Positions 1-7,434 of a DNA stretch of 23,417 nt are shown here, piece by piece; position 1 is the first letter of the stretch; each line of letters starts with the position of its first letter. This DNA is from a virus. The stretch lies in the IMG/VR virus record IMGVR_UViG_3300035698_013628, positions 1-23,417 of that record; one strand, 5' to 3'. Under the pieces are notes generated by a model. The model was not told where the DNA came from. It saw only the letters and a program-made list of their open reading frames with translations, and searched no databases. Made by a program: the position numbers and the translations under genes.

Positions 1-506
1 AATTTATCTGATAGCATCTGCATCATACTCATCGCTTTACCCATTCGTGCATTATTCAACATTTTGAACGGTTCATCAAGGATGAAAATTGGTCTGGTAG
101 ATTTATTCAATGCCCAAAATGCTATCCGCAATGCAAAACTAACAATATCAATAACCCCACCACCCACAGAATCCATCGGCTTCATCTTAGTTTTATTTCT
201 GACAAGCCACAAATCTGCTTCAGTCTTACCTCGTTTCTTAACAAATTCAAGTACGAACTTATATGCAGCTGATCCAAATACTGATGAGATTGCTGTAGTA
301 ACTAATTTACTTATGTGGACTTCCAGCTTTTTTTGTGTATCTTCTGCAGCTTTAACAAAAATAGCTTGTGTCTGTTCCAATACCTCAGTTGTTTCTTTTT
401 CAACAGCTAATGCTTTAGATTCTTTAATTATAAGTGTTTCCAAATGTTCTTGAGCTGCCCTATCTTTTTCCATCTGTTTTCTAGCATTTTTAATTACTGG
501 AACCAT
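1..506 (-). CDS. Rad50/SbcC-like ATPase, C-terminal half (partial, runs off left edge)
   Basis: At least 168 codons, read from my own translation of the minus strand; the 3' end lies outside the window. The first ~65 residues are charged and helical (coiled coil). Then come an ABC-type signature, SVGGG, at about residues 110-114 and a Walker B, PIFILDEPFK, at about 144-153. These are the parts of an SMC/Rad50 ATPase that the gene at 1666-2763 lacks, so the two products together would make one ATPase head. The start at 506 has GGTGAT just upstream, matching the 3' side of the anti-Shine-Dalgarno pairing; an in-frame ATG at 521 is a possible alternative. It begins 4 bases past the stop of the small coiled-coil gene. 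Known of the family: Rad50 with Mre11 processes DNA ends for recombination-dependent replication (T4 gp46/gp47). That the split halves assemble is inference. Confidence 0.82.
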   Translation of the reverse strand, partial: MVPVIKNARKQMEKDRAAQEHLETLIIKESKALAVEKETTEVLEQTQAIFVKAAEDTQKKLEVHISKLVTTAISSVFGSAAYKFVLEFVKKRGKTEADLWLVRNKTKMKPMDSVGGGVIDIVSFALRIAFWALNKSTRPIFILDEPFKMLNNARMGKAMSMMQMLSDK

Positions 507-510
507 ATTA

Positions 511-747
511 TCACCATTCATAATTAGCACGTAGTTTAGTAATACCTGATTCTAACTTCTCTTCCAATTCATCATCCAATTTTTCTAATGCTTTTACTTC
601 TTTGTATCCTTCTTTTACCGTAGATACTCCACAAGTTTTCAATGTCTTCATTTGTTCAGAAAGAGTACCTGTCTTTTCAGCCCTTTCTTGTTTAGCCTGT
701 TGAATCTGATCTTTCAATGAATTCAATTCTTTCAAAACATTTTCCAT
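511..747 (-). CDS. small coiled-coil protein between Mre11 and Rad50-C
   Basis: 78 residues, almost entirely charged heptad-like helix with Leu, Glu and Lys, broken near the middle by a GVSTV turn with one nearby Cys. That pattern suggests a helical hairpin. No catalytic motif is visible. The ATG at 747 is chosen because a GAGGTGAT ribosome site lies right upstream; an upstream in-frame GTG at 753 would overlap the Mre11 stop by two bases. The gene sits between Mre11 and the C-terminal Rad50 half. This placement suggests that it supplies part of the coiled-coil arm missing from the split Rad50, or bridges the halves. That role is inferred from position and composition only. Small coiled-coil genes of this kind next to split SMC-type genes are, as I recall, common in phages. 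Confidence 0.75.
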   Translation of the reverse strand: MENVLKELNSLKDQIQQAKQERAEKTGTLSEQMKTLKTCGVSTVKEGYKEVKALEKLDDELEEKLESGITKLRANYEW

Positions 748-749
748 TA

Positions 750-1673
750 TCACCTCTTATTCTTATTATAGTATCTTCCAATGATTTCTAGTGCTGTATC
801 CTCAACAACTTTTGAAATGGTATTATCTTTCAAAAGACCCTTTACATTTTCCTCATAATCCAAAGCAACTTCATAATTTGATGATAAACCTTCCATAAAT
901 ACTTCAAGATCTTCTTCTCGTTTCTTAACACTATCTGCCAATTCTACATTCATGACTTCATCAAATGGATGGTGTGGAATTATTAACCGTACTATTTCCA
1001 AAGTTTCTGTATCAAACAAATAAACACTTGGTATATGTTCTCTTTGAATTAAAGAATTTCTCATTACTGAACCTGCATTTATAAGAATTCCACCACGAGT
1101 TTTTGCATCAATTACAAACGATTGATGATTGTCACCAGAAACTATCAAATTCATATCAGAATTATTCCAAAGCAAAGAATTACCTTCAATAAAATCTGTA
1201 TGTCCTGGCCACAATGGACCTGATTTAGTTACCATCCTATGAACAACCAAAATATTAAAACTATCTGGATTTTTAGGAGCTACATTATCTTCATCCCAAG
1301 ATTGTCCATAAATTTCAGCATCTCCACAAACAGAAGATTCAGATCCTAATAGCGTAACAGCTTGAGCCTCATCTAAAACTGTCAGCTTTGCATCTTCTTT
1401 GCGTCTATATTTTAAATCATGCTGGCCATATACTGTAAGAATTGGAATGTCCGTACTATAACACAAAGACATAATTTCCAATTCAGCCCAATTTGGAATA
1501 TCAGGGGCATCAAACATATCACCACCTAATAGCATAGCCGAACATTCATGCAATTCAGCTTGATCTATAATCCATTCAAATTTTCCCATCAAAGTTTCAT
1601 AATAATCATCAATTCTGTACTTTGGTGAAGATACCCTGATATGCAAATCACTAAAACATAAAAACTTAGACAT
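750..1673 (-). CDS. Mre11/SbcD-like (gp47-like) nuclease subunit
   Basis: 307 residues of calcineurin-type metallophosphoesterase. Metal-binding motifs appear in family order: FSDLHI (D9, H11), GGDMFD (D52), GQHD at 83-86, VVHR near 143-146 and SGDNHQ near 180-185. The usual GNHD motif reads GQHD here, so the Asn is Gln. The known role of Mre11/gp47 is a manganese-dependent nuclease that works with the Rad50/gp46 ATPase to resect DNA ends and start recombination. The ATG at 1673 overlaps the end of the Rad50 N-terminal half by 8 bases and has a GGTGG ribosome site, so the two are probably translationally coupled. The gene lies between the two Rad50 halves, which supports a Mre11-Rad50 complex. 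The C-terminal ~80 residues are the usual cap and Rad50-binding region, not resolvable by eye. Confidence 0.93.
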   Translation of the reverse strand: MSKFLCFSDLHIRVSSPKYRIDDYYETLMGKFEWIIDQAELHECSAMLLGGDMFDAPDIPNWAELEIMSLCYSTDIPILTVYGQHDLKYRRKEDAKLTVLDEAQAVTLLGSESSVCGDAEIYGQSWDEDNVAPKNPDSFNILVVHRMVTKSGPLWPGHTDFIEGNSLLWNNSDMNLIVSGDNHQSFVIDAKTRGGILINAGSVMRNSLIQREHIPSVYLFDTETLEIVRLIIPHHPFDEVMNVELADSVKKREEDLEVFMEGLSSNYEVALDYEENVKGLLKDNTISKVVEDTALEIIGRYYNKNKR

Positions 1674-2763
1674 CCATCCACCTCAGATTATTATTTTTAA
1701 ATTCACCACCACATAATGGGCAAACTTCCAGTTGCTCCATACATTCTGTAGCTTGGTTAATAAGATCCTGTATTCTTTCATCAACTTCGTCTAAATCCTC
1801 AGTAGTACCATCAATCATTGAAAGAGTACTCTTTAAATCTTTAAGCCTTTGTTGAATTATCTTTCGTTCATTTCCTGTGGCAATTAAAATTTCCATTGAT
1901 TGTTCAGCTGATATAATATGATCAAAAGCCTTTATAAGCCCTTTAGTCTCATCAATGCTATTCAAGGTATGCTCTAACCTTTTTCGTCGTTCCTTGACCC
2001 CTTTAAGCTCTTCTAAATCTAAAAATAAACCTTTTGACTCATCCTCAACACTTAACCAATCAGTAATTTCTTTTATTTCATCTTGAGTCTTTTCTATAAA
2101 ACCCAAAAGTTCTATAAGCTGATCATGTTTCTGTAAACATTCATCCCGTTCAGTATCAAGACTTTCGAGCTCTTTAATCAATATTTCAACATCATCCAAA
2201 TGATCATATTCAGAAAGTTCCACCTGCATTTCAGCAATCTTTGTTTCAAGAAACTTTGATTCTCGCTTACTACTTCTAATATCTCTAATTACTTCTGCTA
2301 CACAAAAATCAATGATCTGCAAATTTGCAATTTCATTAATGCGTTTTGCAACTTCACCAGATGAATCCTGAAGTTGAAAATACTTTTCATGTTGTCCTTG
2401 AATGTTTACATCACCTAATTTTATAAAATTTGTAACATCCACCGGAACATCTGTTTTTATAGCATTGTATTCTTCAGATCCTAATACATAGCCATTAAAT
2501 GATTTTTGTCGTTTCCTTGTTACCTTTTCATCTCCAAATACCAATGACACACTTGTACCAGCATCCTTTTCAGCAAAATAACTTTGAAATGCTGTTCCAG
2601 TAGGTCTATTTCTAATAACCCAATTTATTGCTCTAAATATGGCTGATTTCCCTGAATCACTAGGTCCAGTGATTGCATTGATACCTGGAGAAAAATTCAA
2701 TATAGTATTCTGATGTGATTGGAAATTTTTAACAATTATTCTGTCAAGATTTTGAGTTTTCAT
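1666..2763 (-). CDS. Rad50/SbcC-like ATPase, N-terminal half ending at the zinc hook
   Basis: 365 residues. The N-terminus is a classic SMC/Rad50 start: IVKNFQSHQNT, then Walker A GPSDSGKS at 33-40, then a Q-loop-like region. About residues 150-340 are long coiled coil. The protein stops 14 residues after a CPLCGG zinc-hook motif (C348, C351), so the returning coiled coil and the signature/Walker B lobe are absent. These are encoded by the gene at 1-506. The start at 2763 is chosen because it follows the RuvC stop and has AAGGGATC upstream; a longer reading from 2814 would lie inside the upstream gene. The known Rad50 role is ATP-driven DNA tethering and nuclease control with Mre11. A full-length Rad50 or gp46 would be a single chain, so this is a natural split or, less likely, a family-typical two-gene form. 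Confidence 0.9.
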   Translation of the reverse strand: MKTQNLDRIIVKNFQSHQNTILNFSPGINAITGPSDSGKSAIFRAINWVIRNRPTGTAFQSYFAEKDAGTSVSLVFGDEKVTRKRQKSFNGYVLGSEEYNAIKTDVPVDVTNFIKLGDVNIQGQHEKYFQLQDSSGEVAKRINEIANLQIIDFCVAEVIRDIRSSKRESKFLETKIAEMQVELSEYDHLDDVEILIKELESLDTERDECLQKHDQLIELLGFIEKTQDEIKEITDWLSVEDESKGLFLDLEELKGVKERRKRLEHTLNSIDETKGLIKAFDHIISAEQSMEILIATGNERKIIQQRLKDLKSTLSMIDGTTEDLDEVDERIQDLINQATECMEQLEVCPLCGGEFKNNNLRWMDV

Positions 2764-2771
2764 ATGATCCC

Positions 2772-3359
2772 TTACCCATACATAAGAACTAAATTTCTTG
2801 AGCCTGATGCCCACATTACACCTATGCTATCTGCAATATGCTCGAACTTACCGGCAGGGTAACTCTCACCCCATGATGTAGTATACATTACTTGTTTTGA
2901 TGATTTACCAGCTCTTTTTCCTTTACTAATACTAATCACTTTTTCAGTTCTCTTCCATTTATATTTCTTTGCAACAATGTCCATAATTTCAGATTTACTA
3001 GCATTTTTACGTCCAGCTACAGCCATCTTTACAGCATTTTGATTAACCCATTCTGTAGGTAATCCTTTTACTCTACAAAAAGCCACTACCATACCACCAG
3101 CCCACCCCAGTAAAGCTGCTGCCCTGGCATTTTGCGATCCTGAAGGTAATTCGCCAATAACACCTGATACATCATACTCTTCCAAAATTGCTATCAATTC
3201 TCCAATCATAGCAGAACAACGGTCAGCCCTTTCATCAGAAACATATACATGCTTTTTTCCAGACTTAGGCGCACTAATAACCCCCACATCCAGAACCTCT
3301 CCACTTTGGAAAACTGACCAACCTATGTTTGAAAATGCTATGTCCAATGACAAAATCAT
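2772..3359 (-). CDS. ruvC: RuvC-like Holliday-junction resolvase (RNase H fold)
   Basis: 195 residues. It opens with a beta-strand Asp motif, ILSLDIAFSNIGWSV (D6), has an internal acidic strand GVIGELPSG (E70) and ends with FEHIADSIGV (H174, D177). This is the order of acidic and His residues expected in RuvC-type nucleases. The WVNQNAVKMAVAGRKNASK stretch matches the DNA-binding loop and helix region of phage RuvC-like proteins. The ATG at 3359 is preferred because GAGGTGG lies just before it; a GTG two codons upstream is possible. The known function is to cut four-way junctions. Its place between the flap exonuclease and Mre11/Rad50 suggests processing of recombination and replication intermediates before packaging. 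Bacterial RuvC is somewhat shorter; the extra residues include a Lys/Ser-rich segment near 139-160. Confidence 0.82.
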   Translation of the reverse strand: MILSLDIAFSNIGWSVFQSGEVLDVGVISAPKSGKKHVYVSDERADRCSAMIGELIAILEEYDVSGVIGELPSGSQNARAAALLGWAGGMVVAFCRVKGLPTEWVNQNAVKMAVAGRKNASKSEIMDIVAKKYKWKRTEKVISISKGKRAGKSSKQVMYTTSWGESYPAGKFEHIADSIGVMWASGSRNLVLMYG

Positions 3360-3367
3360 AACCACCT

Positions 3368-3577
3368 CTACAGTATAAAGTTAGGAAGACCATTAATATT
3401 AGATGCAATCAAAGTAATACGATTTAATTCTTTGTTTTTAACAGTTATTCGATCATTCAATTTCTTATGTGCTTCTCCTGGATCTTCAGCTACAATGTAA
3501 GCAGAATAACTAACATCTTCTTCCATAACAATCCCATCTATTACTACCCTATATAATTTCTTTTTTACATCTATCAT
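3368..3577 (-). CDS. small conserved-looking phage protein, function unknown
   Basis: 69 residues with no catalytic motif or membrane segment. The sequence alternates short hydrophobic strands (LYRVVIDGIV, YSAYIVAED) with a basic/acidic helix (PGEAHKKLNDR) and a final strand (RITLIASNI). This pattern suggests a small alpha/beta fold such as those of host-takeover or replication accessory proteins, but I cannot name it. A consensus AGGAGG sits 4 bases before the ATG. The gene fits tightly between the FEN-like exonuclease (10-base gap) and the RuvC-like gene (8-base gap), so it is co-transcribed with repair nucleases. That it is a real gene is supported by the strong ribosome site and the tiling; its role is unknown. 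Confidence 0.7.
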   Translation of the reverse strand: MIDVKKKLYRVVIDGIVMEEDVSYSAYIVAEDPGEAHKKLNDRITVKNKELNRITLIASNINGLPNFIL

Positions 3578-3588
3578 CTTTCCTCCTG

Positions 3589-4425
3589 TTATCCCAAATC
3601 AAAATATTCTGCCCATTCATCAAAACAACGTTTTCCTTCATCCTTCAAAAAAGATGAAAACTTTAAAACAGTAAAAACTGTTAAAAAATCTGACATCAAC
3701 AAAGCATCATCTTTAATTTCAGTAATATTTATTGGTCTGATTCCACTAAATGGCAATTGAACAATTGGAATATTTGTCTTCAAAATTTCTTCTTTTTGTT
3801 CTACAATCCTCTTATAAACCTTACCCCCAAATTTCATTTTCCCTGTTATGTATTGAATTGCTTTCTTTTCACCCACACCAACTATACCTTTCACAGTATC
3901 AGAACTACATCCTGCCAATGCTTTCACTTGTATCCAATCTTTGGGTTCTATTCCATAATCTTCTATAAAAGAATCCTTTGTAATCAACTTCTTTTTGATA
4001 GGCTGATAAATTTGAACTGAATTGTCTAAAAGTTGATACAGATCTTCATCCCCTGAAATAATGGTATAATCATCAGGAAAGTTCTGAACAATATACGCCA
4101 AAATATCATCTGCTTCATATCCTGGTTGTACAAACACATTCTTAAATCCAAGATCAGGAAGGACTTCAGTTCGCAACATTTTAAATTGAGCCAACCCTTC
4201 TTCCAAATCAGGATCATCTTCTTTGTCTCTATTCTTATATGTTGGCATTACATCTTTTCTAAAAGATCTCTTAGAATCCCAACAAAAAATAAAATTGTTA
4301 GTTTCACATTCCTGTGCAAGAGTGAAAAGTTGGTTTACAAAACCAAACACAACTCCCAATTCCAAAACACCTATGCTGTGGTATGCACGATATGCCAAAT
4401 TATTTGCATCAATTATAAGTTTCAT
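3589..4425 (-). CDS. 5'-3' exonuclease / flap endonuclease (PolA 5'-nuclease, T4 RNase H type)
   Basis: 278 residues. The motifs of the FEN/5'-nuclease superfamily appear in order: IIDANNLAYRAYH (D6), FCWDSKRSFRKD (D50), PGYEADDILAYI (E104, D106, D107), IISGDEDLYQLL (D126, D128) and the helix-hairpin-helix region AGCSSDTVKGIVGVG (D176). The known role is removal of RNA primers and 5' flaps on the lagging strand. This fits, because the family A polymerase at 9551-12112 carries a uracil-glycosylase-like N-terminus in place of a 5' nuclease. The start overlaps the UvsX stop by one base (TAATG), a typical translational coupling. Length is normal for the stand-alone phage version. Confidence 0.93.
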   Translation of the reverse strand: MKLIIDANNLAYRAYHSIGVLELGVVFGFVNQLFTLAQECETNNFIFCWDSKRSFRKDVMPTYKNRDKEDDPDLEEGLAQFKMLRTEVLPDLGFKNVFVQPGYEADDILAYIVQNFPDDYTIISGDEDLYQLLDNSVQIYQPIKKKLITKDSFIEDYGIEPKDWIQVKALAGCSSDTVKGIVGVGEKKAIQYITGKMKFGGKVYKRIVEQKEEILKTNIPIVQLPFSGIRPINITEIKDDALLMSDFLTVFTVLKFSSFLKDEGKRCFDEWAEYFDLG

Positions 4426-5612
4426 TAAAACCTTCGTTTTCTATCAAGCTTCACAGAGTCTTCACGTTTATCCCAACATTGCTGCACAATACTAAACAAC
4501 TGATCTTCTAAATTACCATCTTCAATATGTTTAACCAGTTTTATCTTAGTAGCCTGGATATCAAATTCTACGGCATCAATAAGAGTAGTACCTTTTTCCT
4601 TTTTCTTGGTGATGCCTGCTTTCTTTTTTGCTGCAGCATCTGCTTTCTTTTGTGCAGGTGTTTTCGTAGGTGGACCCCACCATTTAGTCTCAAGAAGGAA
4701 GTCACAGCAACTGTTTACGTCATCCACACCATAATCGTAATACACAGGAAAAGTAATTGATCGTTTCTTTCCAGTTAATTTATTCTTATCTACCTTTGCA
4801 CCCACCCAATTACCAATATTCAATCCTTTAGATTTTTCAGCAGCAAGCACAGACAACCATATTTCATGTGTAGAATAAAATTTTAATGCCCTACCACCTG
4901 ATCTAGTCTTCGGTTTGAAAAGAGAACCAAAGCCAATATTATCCCTCGTCTGGCTAATTATTAACACTAACGAATCAGAATCCTTTATTTTACCCTTTAT
5001 CACCCTGAGCATTTCAGATGCCATTCTAGGCTTTTCAGTTTTATATGAACCACTTTTATCTTTCTTCTGCTTTTTATACTCATCAGATCTTTTCACTTCT
5101 TCTTCAGATGAAATAGAATCAAAACTATCTAAGATGTAGAAAACTGGTCCAGGTTTATCCAATTCTCTTAACACACTCCCATAAAAATCCTCAATAGTTT
5201 CTGAAACTTCATCCTCTTCAAGAATCGTTACCCTTTCAGCAACATTAGAACCAAACAAATATTCAAGATCAAATTCATTAGCTCGTTCAGCTTCATCAAA
5301 AATAATACGATGCTTATCAAACCGTGGTTGTCTACACATTTCAGCAATGCCTGTAAGTGCTAAAATGGTTTTACCACTTGAACTATCACCAATTAAATTC
5401 ACCACTTTACCAGCCGAATATCCACCATCAACACAATCTGAACATGCTAAATTTAACATGACTGATCCAGTAGGAATAAGTGTAGCAACCTCTTTTTTCT
5501 TAGTCACAGGTGATAAAATACCCTTTTCAACATCTTTCACAATTTTGCCTATATCCATTTCTTCTGAAGGGGAATCACTACCCCCTTCAGGTTTCTTCCT
5601 ACGTTTCAACAT
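4425..5612 (-). CDS. uvsX: RecA/UvsX-like strand-exchange recombinase
   Basis: 395 residues. The RecA core is clear: Walker A GDSSSGKT at 75-82, a catalytic-Glu strand RIIFDEAERAN near 102-112, Walker B VFYILDSFDSIS near 150-161, then an SLVLIISQTRDNIG strand (L1/L2 region) and SGGRALKFYSTHEIWL. The N-terminus is basic and acidic (oligomerisation segment) and the C-terminal ~80 residues are Lys-rich then helical. The known role is an ATP-dependent filament on single-stranded DNA that drives strand exchange. The SSB and UvsY-like genes just upstream and the UvsW-like helicase at the right edge complete a T4-style recombination set. GGAGC is placed 6 bases before the ATG, and the SSB stop lies 3 bases upstream. 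A KaiC-type ATPase is the only real alternative and fits the neighbourhood less well. Confidence 0.92.
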   Translation of the reverse strand: MLKRRKKPEGGSDSPSEEMDIGKIVKDVEKGILSPVTKKKEVATLIPTGSVMLNLACSDCVDGGYSAGKVVNLIGDSSSGKTILALTGIAEMCRQPRFDKHRIIFDEAERANEFDLEYLFGSNVAERVTILEEDEVSETIEDFYGSVLRELDKPGPVFYILDSFDSISSEEEVKRSDEYKKQKKDKSGSYKTEKPRMASEMLRVIKGKIKDSDSLVLIISQTRDNIGFGSLFKPKTRSGGRALKFYSTHEIWLSVLAAEKSKGLNIGNWVGAKVDKNKLTGKKRSITFPVYYDYGVDDVNSCCDFLLETKWWGPPTKTPAQKKADAAAKKKAGITKKKEKGTTLIDAVEFDIQATKIKLVKHIEDGNLEDQLFSIVQQCWDKREDSVKLDRKRRF

Positions 5613-5615
5613 TTA

Positions 5616-6716
5616 TTAGCTCCTAGTTCTCCTACGTCTACGAGTTGTTTTTTCTTTTGGCTCTTCTTTAGGCTCTTTTTTAGACTCTTTTTTAGGTTCC
5701 TCTTTAGGCTCTTCTTTAGGCTCTTCTTTTGGCTCATCCTTCAGAAGTTTGGCATTTTCCCTGGCACAAGGTTTCCATTCAGTGCAATCTTCGCAATGTT
5801 CCAATGTGTCAATATCAACTCCAAAGGTTCCACCACCTGGACATGAATCACCATCTTCCTTTGCTTTGGATTCTTCCTTTGCTTTGGGTTCTTCCTTTGC
5901 TTTGGGTTCCTCTTTTTTACCCCTAGACCTACCCCTCTTTTTAGCAGTTTCAGGTTCAGGTTCAGGTTCATTATCATTTGCAGTTTTTGCTTCGCCCCAA
6001 TAGGCTTCATGCAATTCATCATATGATGGAATTTCGATGGATTCATCAAGACAATAAACCTGAGCCATGATTTCATCATCAATTTCATAATCCCTATCCA
6101 AAAAATTATGCCCATAAAATGAAGTATTTTCAGCACCAGTACCTTCTCTGGTGAATTCAATAGTCTTACCATCTATAGGACTAGAAAAAGGAATATAATC
6201 TTCACTAACTGCCTGCCCTCTTCTACGTTTTGGCTTTGCCAATTTCACAAAGTATCTCTCACTATACCAATGAGAAAATTCCCAAATCTGGACTCCCTTA
6301 TCCTCTTCCTTATCAGAATCATAACAAACAACATTGTATACACACCTGTTTTTAGGATAAAGAGCCTTGATTTCTTCATCATCAGCACCTTCCTTTTTCA
6401 ACTGTTTCCGATGCTCACAAATAGGACAAGGTTTTCCATAATTTGTGGGACACACATATTGACCTTCTGCAGGCCCAACCCTCTGATGCACTTTCAATTG
6501 AAGAACGTAAGCAACATCACCCTCTTTCAAATTGGGATCATTTTCTCCAACCTCATAAGGAATAACATCAATAGTATGATCACCTTCACCAGCTTTAAAA
6601 AAACTAGCTTCAAGATCATCTTTGAAAATTGAAATAAATCCACCAGATTTCCTAACACTGCTTTCTTTAGTTCGTTTTTTTAATGCTTCTACCATTGCTT
6701 TCTTGTCTATAGCCAT
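5616..6716 (-). CDS. gp32-like single-stranded DNA-binding protein with KEP-repeat and Cys-motif tail
   Basis: 366 residues. The N-terminal ~235 residues resemble T4 gp32: a zinc-binding C89-x7-C97-x2-C100-x-H102 motif, then an aromatic and basic OB-like core (YNVVCYDS, QIWEFSHWYSERYF). The tail differs from gp32. After an acidic (EP) stretch and a basic patch (RGRSRGKK) come KAKEEP repeats, a second Cys cluster (C292, C308, C311, C317), and KEEPKEEP repeats ending in an Arg-rich TRRRRRT. The ATG at 6716 has a consensus AAGGAGG 6 bases upstream; a longer reading from 6734 would include that site. The known role is to coat single-stranded DNA at forks and recombination intermediates and to recruit partners through the tail. 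The gene directly precedes uvsX. The basic C-terminal end is unusual, since SSB tails normally end acidic. Confidence 0.88.
   Translation of the reverse strand: MAIDKKAMVEALKKRTKESSVRKSGGFISIFKDDLEASFFKAGEGDHTIDVIPYEVGENDPNLKEGDVAYVLQLKVHQRVGPAEGQYVCPTNYGKPCPICEHRKQLKKEGADDEEIKALYPKNRCVYNVVCYDSDKEEDKGVQIWEFSHWYSERYFVKLAKPKRRRGQAVSEDYIPFSSPIDGKTIEFTREGTGAENTSFYGHNFLDRDYEIDDEIMAQVYCLDESIEIPSYDELHEAYWGEAKTANDNEPEPEPETAKKRGRSRGKKEEPKAKEEPKAKEESKAKEDGDSCPGGGTFGVDIDTLEHCEDCTEWKPCARENAKLLKDEPKEEPKEEPKEEPKKESKKEPKEEPKEKTTRRRRRTRS
5659..5730 (-). repeat. 12-bp tandem repeat in the SSB tail (six units)
   Basis: Six consecutive 12-base units, variants of ggctcttcttta on the plus strand, encode the Lys-Glu-Glu-Pro / Lys-Lys-Glu-Ser run near the C-terminus of the SSB. 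Units differ by one to three bases. The frame is kept because the unit is a multiple of three, so slippage would change tail length without breaking the gene. Confidence 0.9.
5855..5908 (-). repeat. 18-bp tandem repeat in the SSB (three units)
   Basis: Three adjoining 18-base units, nearly identical, of the form cttcctttgctttgggtt on the plus strand. They encode the Lys-Ala-Lys-Glu-Glu-Pro/Ser repeats before the second Cys cluster. An 18-base repeat encoding a related peptide occurs in the gene at 16724-17449. Confidence 0.9.
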
Positions 6717-6846
6717 TTGTATCCTCCTTACCATTAAAAATTTGTTTCACTTCAAAATAAGATCTAAATATTGCAGATGACAAAACTCTCATAACAACAT
6801 ATAAACCTATAAATCCAACCATACTAATTAATACCCATTTCCACAT
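6667..6846 (-). CDS. 59-residue single-pass membrane protein overlapping UvsY-like and SSB genes
   Basis: This short reading frame, easily missed, fills the 129 bases between the UvsY-like and SSB starts. Its ATG shares one base with the UvsY-like stop (TAATG) and has an AAGGA ribosome site 6 bases upstream. Residues ~4-27 form one strongly hydrophobic helix (WVLISMVGFIGLYVVMRVLS), flanked by a short Trp/Lys N-terminus and a charged, soluble C-terminal half. The last 50 bases overlap the start of the SSB gene in another frame, and the SSB ribosome site lies inside this frame. What is seen: start, coupling and membrane helix. A membrane anchor for the recombination complex or a host-takeover peptide are both possible; I do not recognise the family. 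The tail may be under weak constraint because it overlaps SSB. Confidence 0.55.
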   Translation of the reverse strand: MWKWVLISMVGFIGLYVVMRVLSSAIFRSYFEVKQIFNGKEDTNGYRQESNGRSIKKTN

Positions 6847-7364
6847 TATGATTCCTTTTTCTTTCGTTTCCGTCTTGTCAAACTTTTTCTCACTTCTTCA
6901 GTTACTCTATTATCTGCCTCCTTTCGCACATCTTGCGCTACTTTTGGTTCTGAATAATAATTTCCTATCCAAAGGCTAACTTCATTTTCCAACGCTTTCT
7001 TTTTGTGTTCAAATGCTTCTTTTACACCAGTTAAAATATTAACATTCTTTTTAGAATCTAAATATTCATCAACCACATCTTGATAATCTTGATTGGCAAT
7101 AATAGCGCTACTGATTGCACTTTCAGTAATCTTACCAGAAGATCCAGGAACAACCCCATGTGTTTGTGGTGATTTTCGTATTGCTGCATCAAGCTGAGCT
7201 TTTACAAAATCCACATCCTCTTTCAATTTATCTCTATTATGTACTGCTTCAGAATATCTTTCAGCCCACTTCATATACAACAATGCCTGATCTTCCCATT
7301 CAACATCTAATTTATGCTTATCTAATGATAAATCAGTTTCATATTCAGTCTTTTGATCAACCAT
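6846..7364 (-). CDS. uvsY: UvsY-like recombination mediator (probable)
   Basis: 172 residues, all helical and highly charged, with a Lys/Arg-rich C-terminus (LTRRKRKKKES). The order of motifs resembles T4 UvsY: LSLDKHKLDVE, then LLYMKWAERYSEA, a long helix DKLKEDVDFVKAQLDAAIR, a variable loop, an ITESAISSAI segment, and FEHKKKALENEV near the C-terminus, comparable to the UvsY basic RSFALKH helix. The known UvsY role is to load UvsX onto SSB-coated DNA. The assignment rests on this weak pattern together with the SSB and uvsX genes downstream. The ATG at 7364 is chosen for its GGAGGA site; an upstream ATG at 7400 lacks one. The 70-base gap before it has a weak promoter-like pair (TTGAAA at 7419-7424, AATGAT at 7396-7401, 17-base spacer). 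Confidence 0.62.
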   Translation of the reverse strand: MVDQKTEYETDLSLDKHKLDVEWEDQALLYMKWAERYSEAVHNRDKLKEDVDFVKAQLDAAIRKSPQTHGVVPGSSGKITESAISSAIIANQDYQDVVDEYLDSKKNVNILTGVKEAFEHKKKALENEVSLWIGNYYSEPKVAQDVRKEADNRVTEEVRKSLTRRKRKKKES

Positions 7365-7434
7365 GTATCTTCCTCCTATTATCAATATACCATGTATCAT
7401 TCATTTTTTAGACATTATTTTCAAAAAAATGAAA

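Noticed and set aside
64-453. Long plus-strand open frame at the left edge
   Set aside because: The minus strand here encodes the C-terminal half of Rad50 with signature and Walker B motifs; the plus frame has no motif or ribosome site and is a shadow.
5741-6172. 143-codon same-strand frame inside the SSB gene
   Set aside because: Low-complexity Lys/Asn/Pro shadow of the repeat-rich SSB tail, without a ribosome site or neighbouring signals. Contrast the endonuclease gene in the intein, which has both motifs and a ribosome site.
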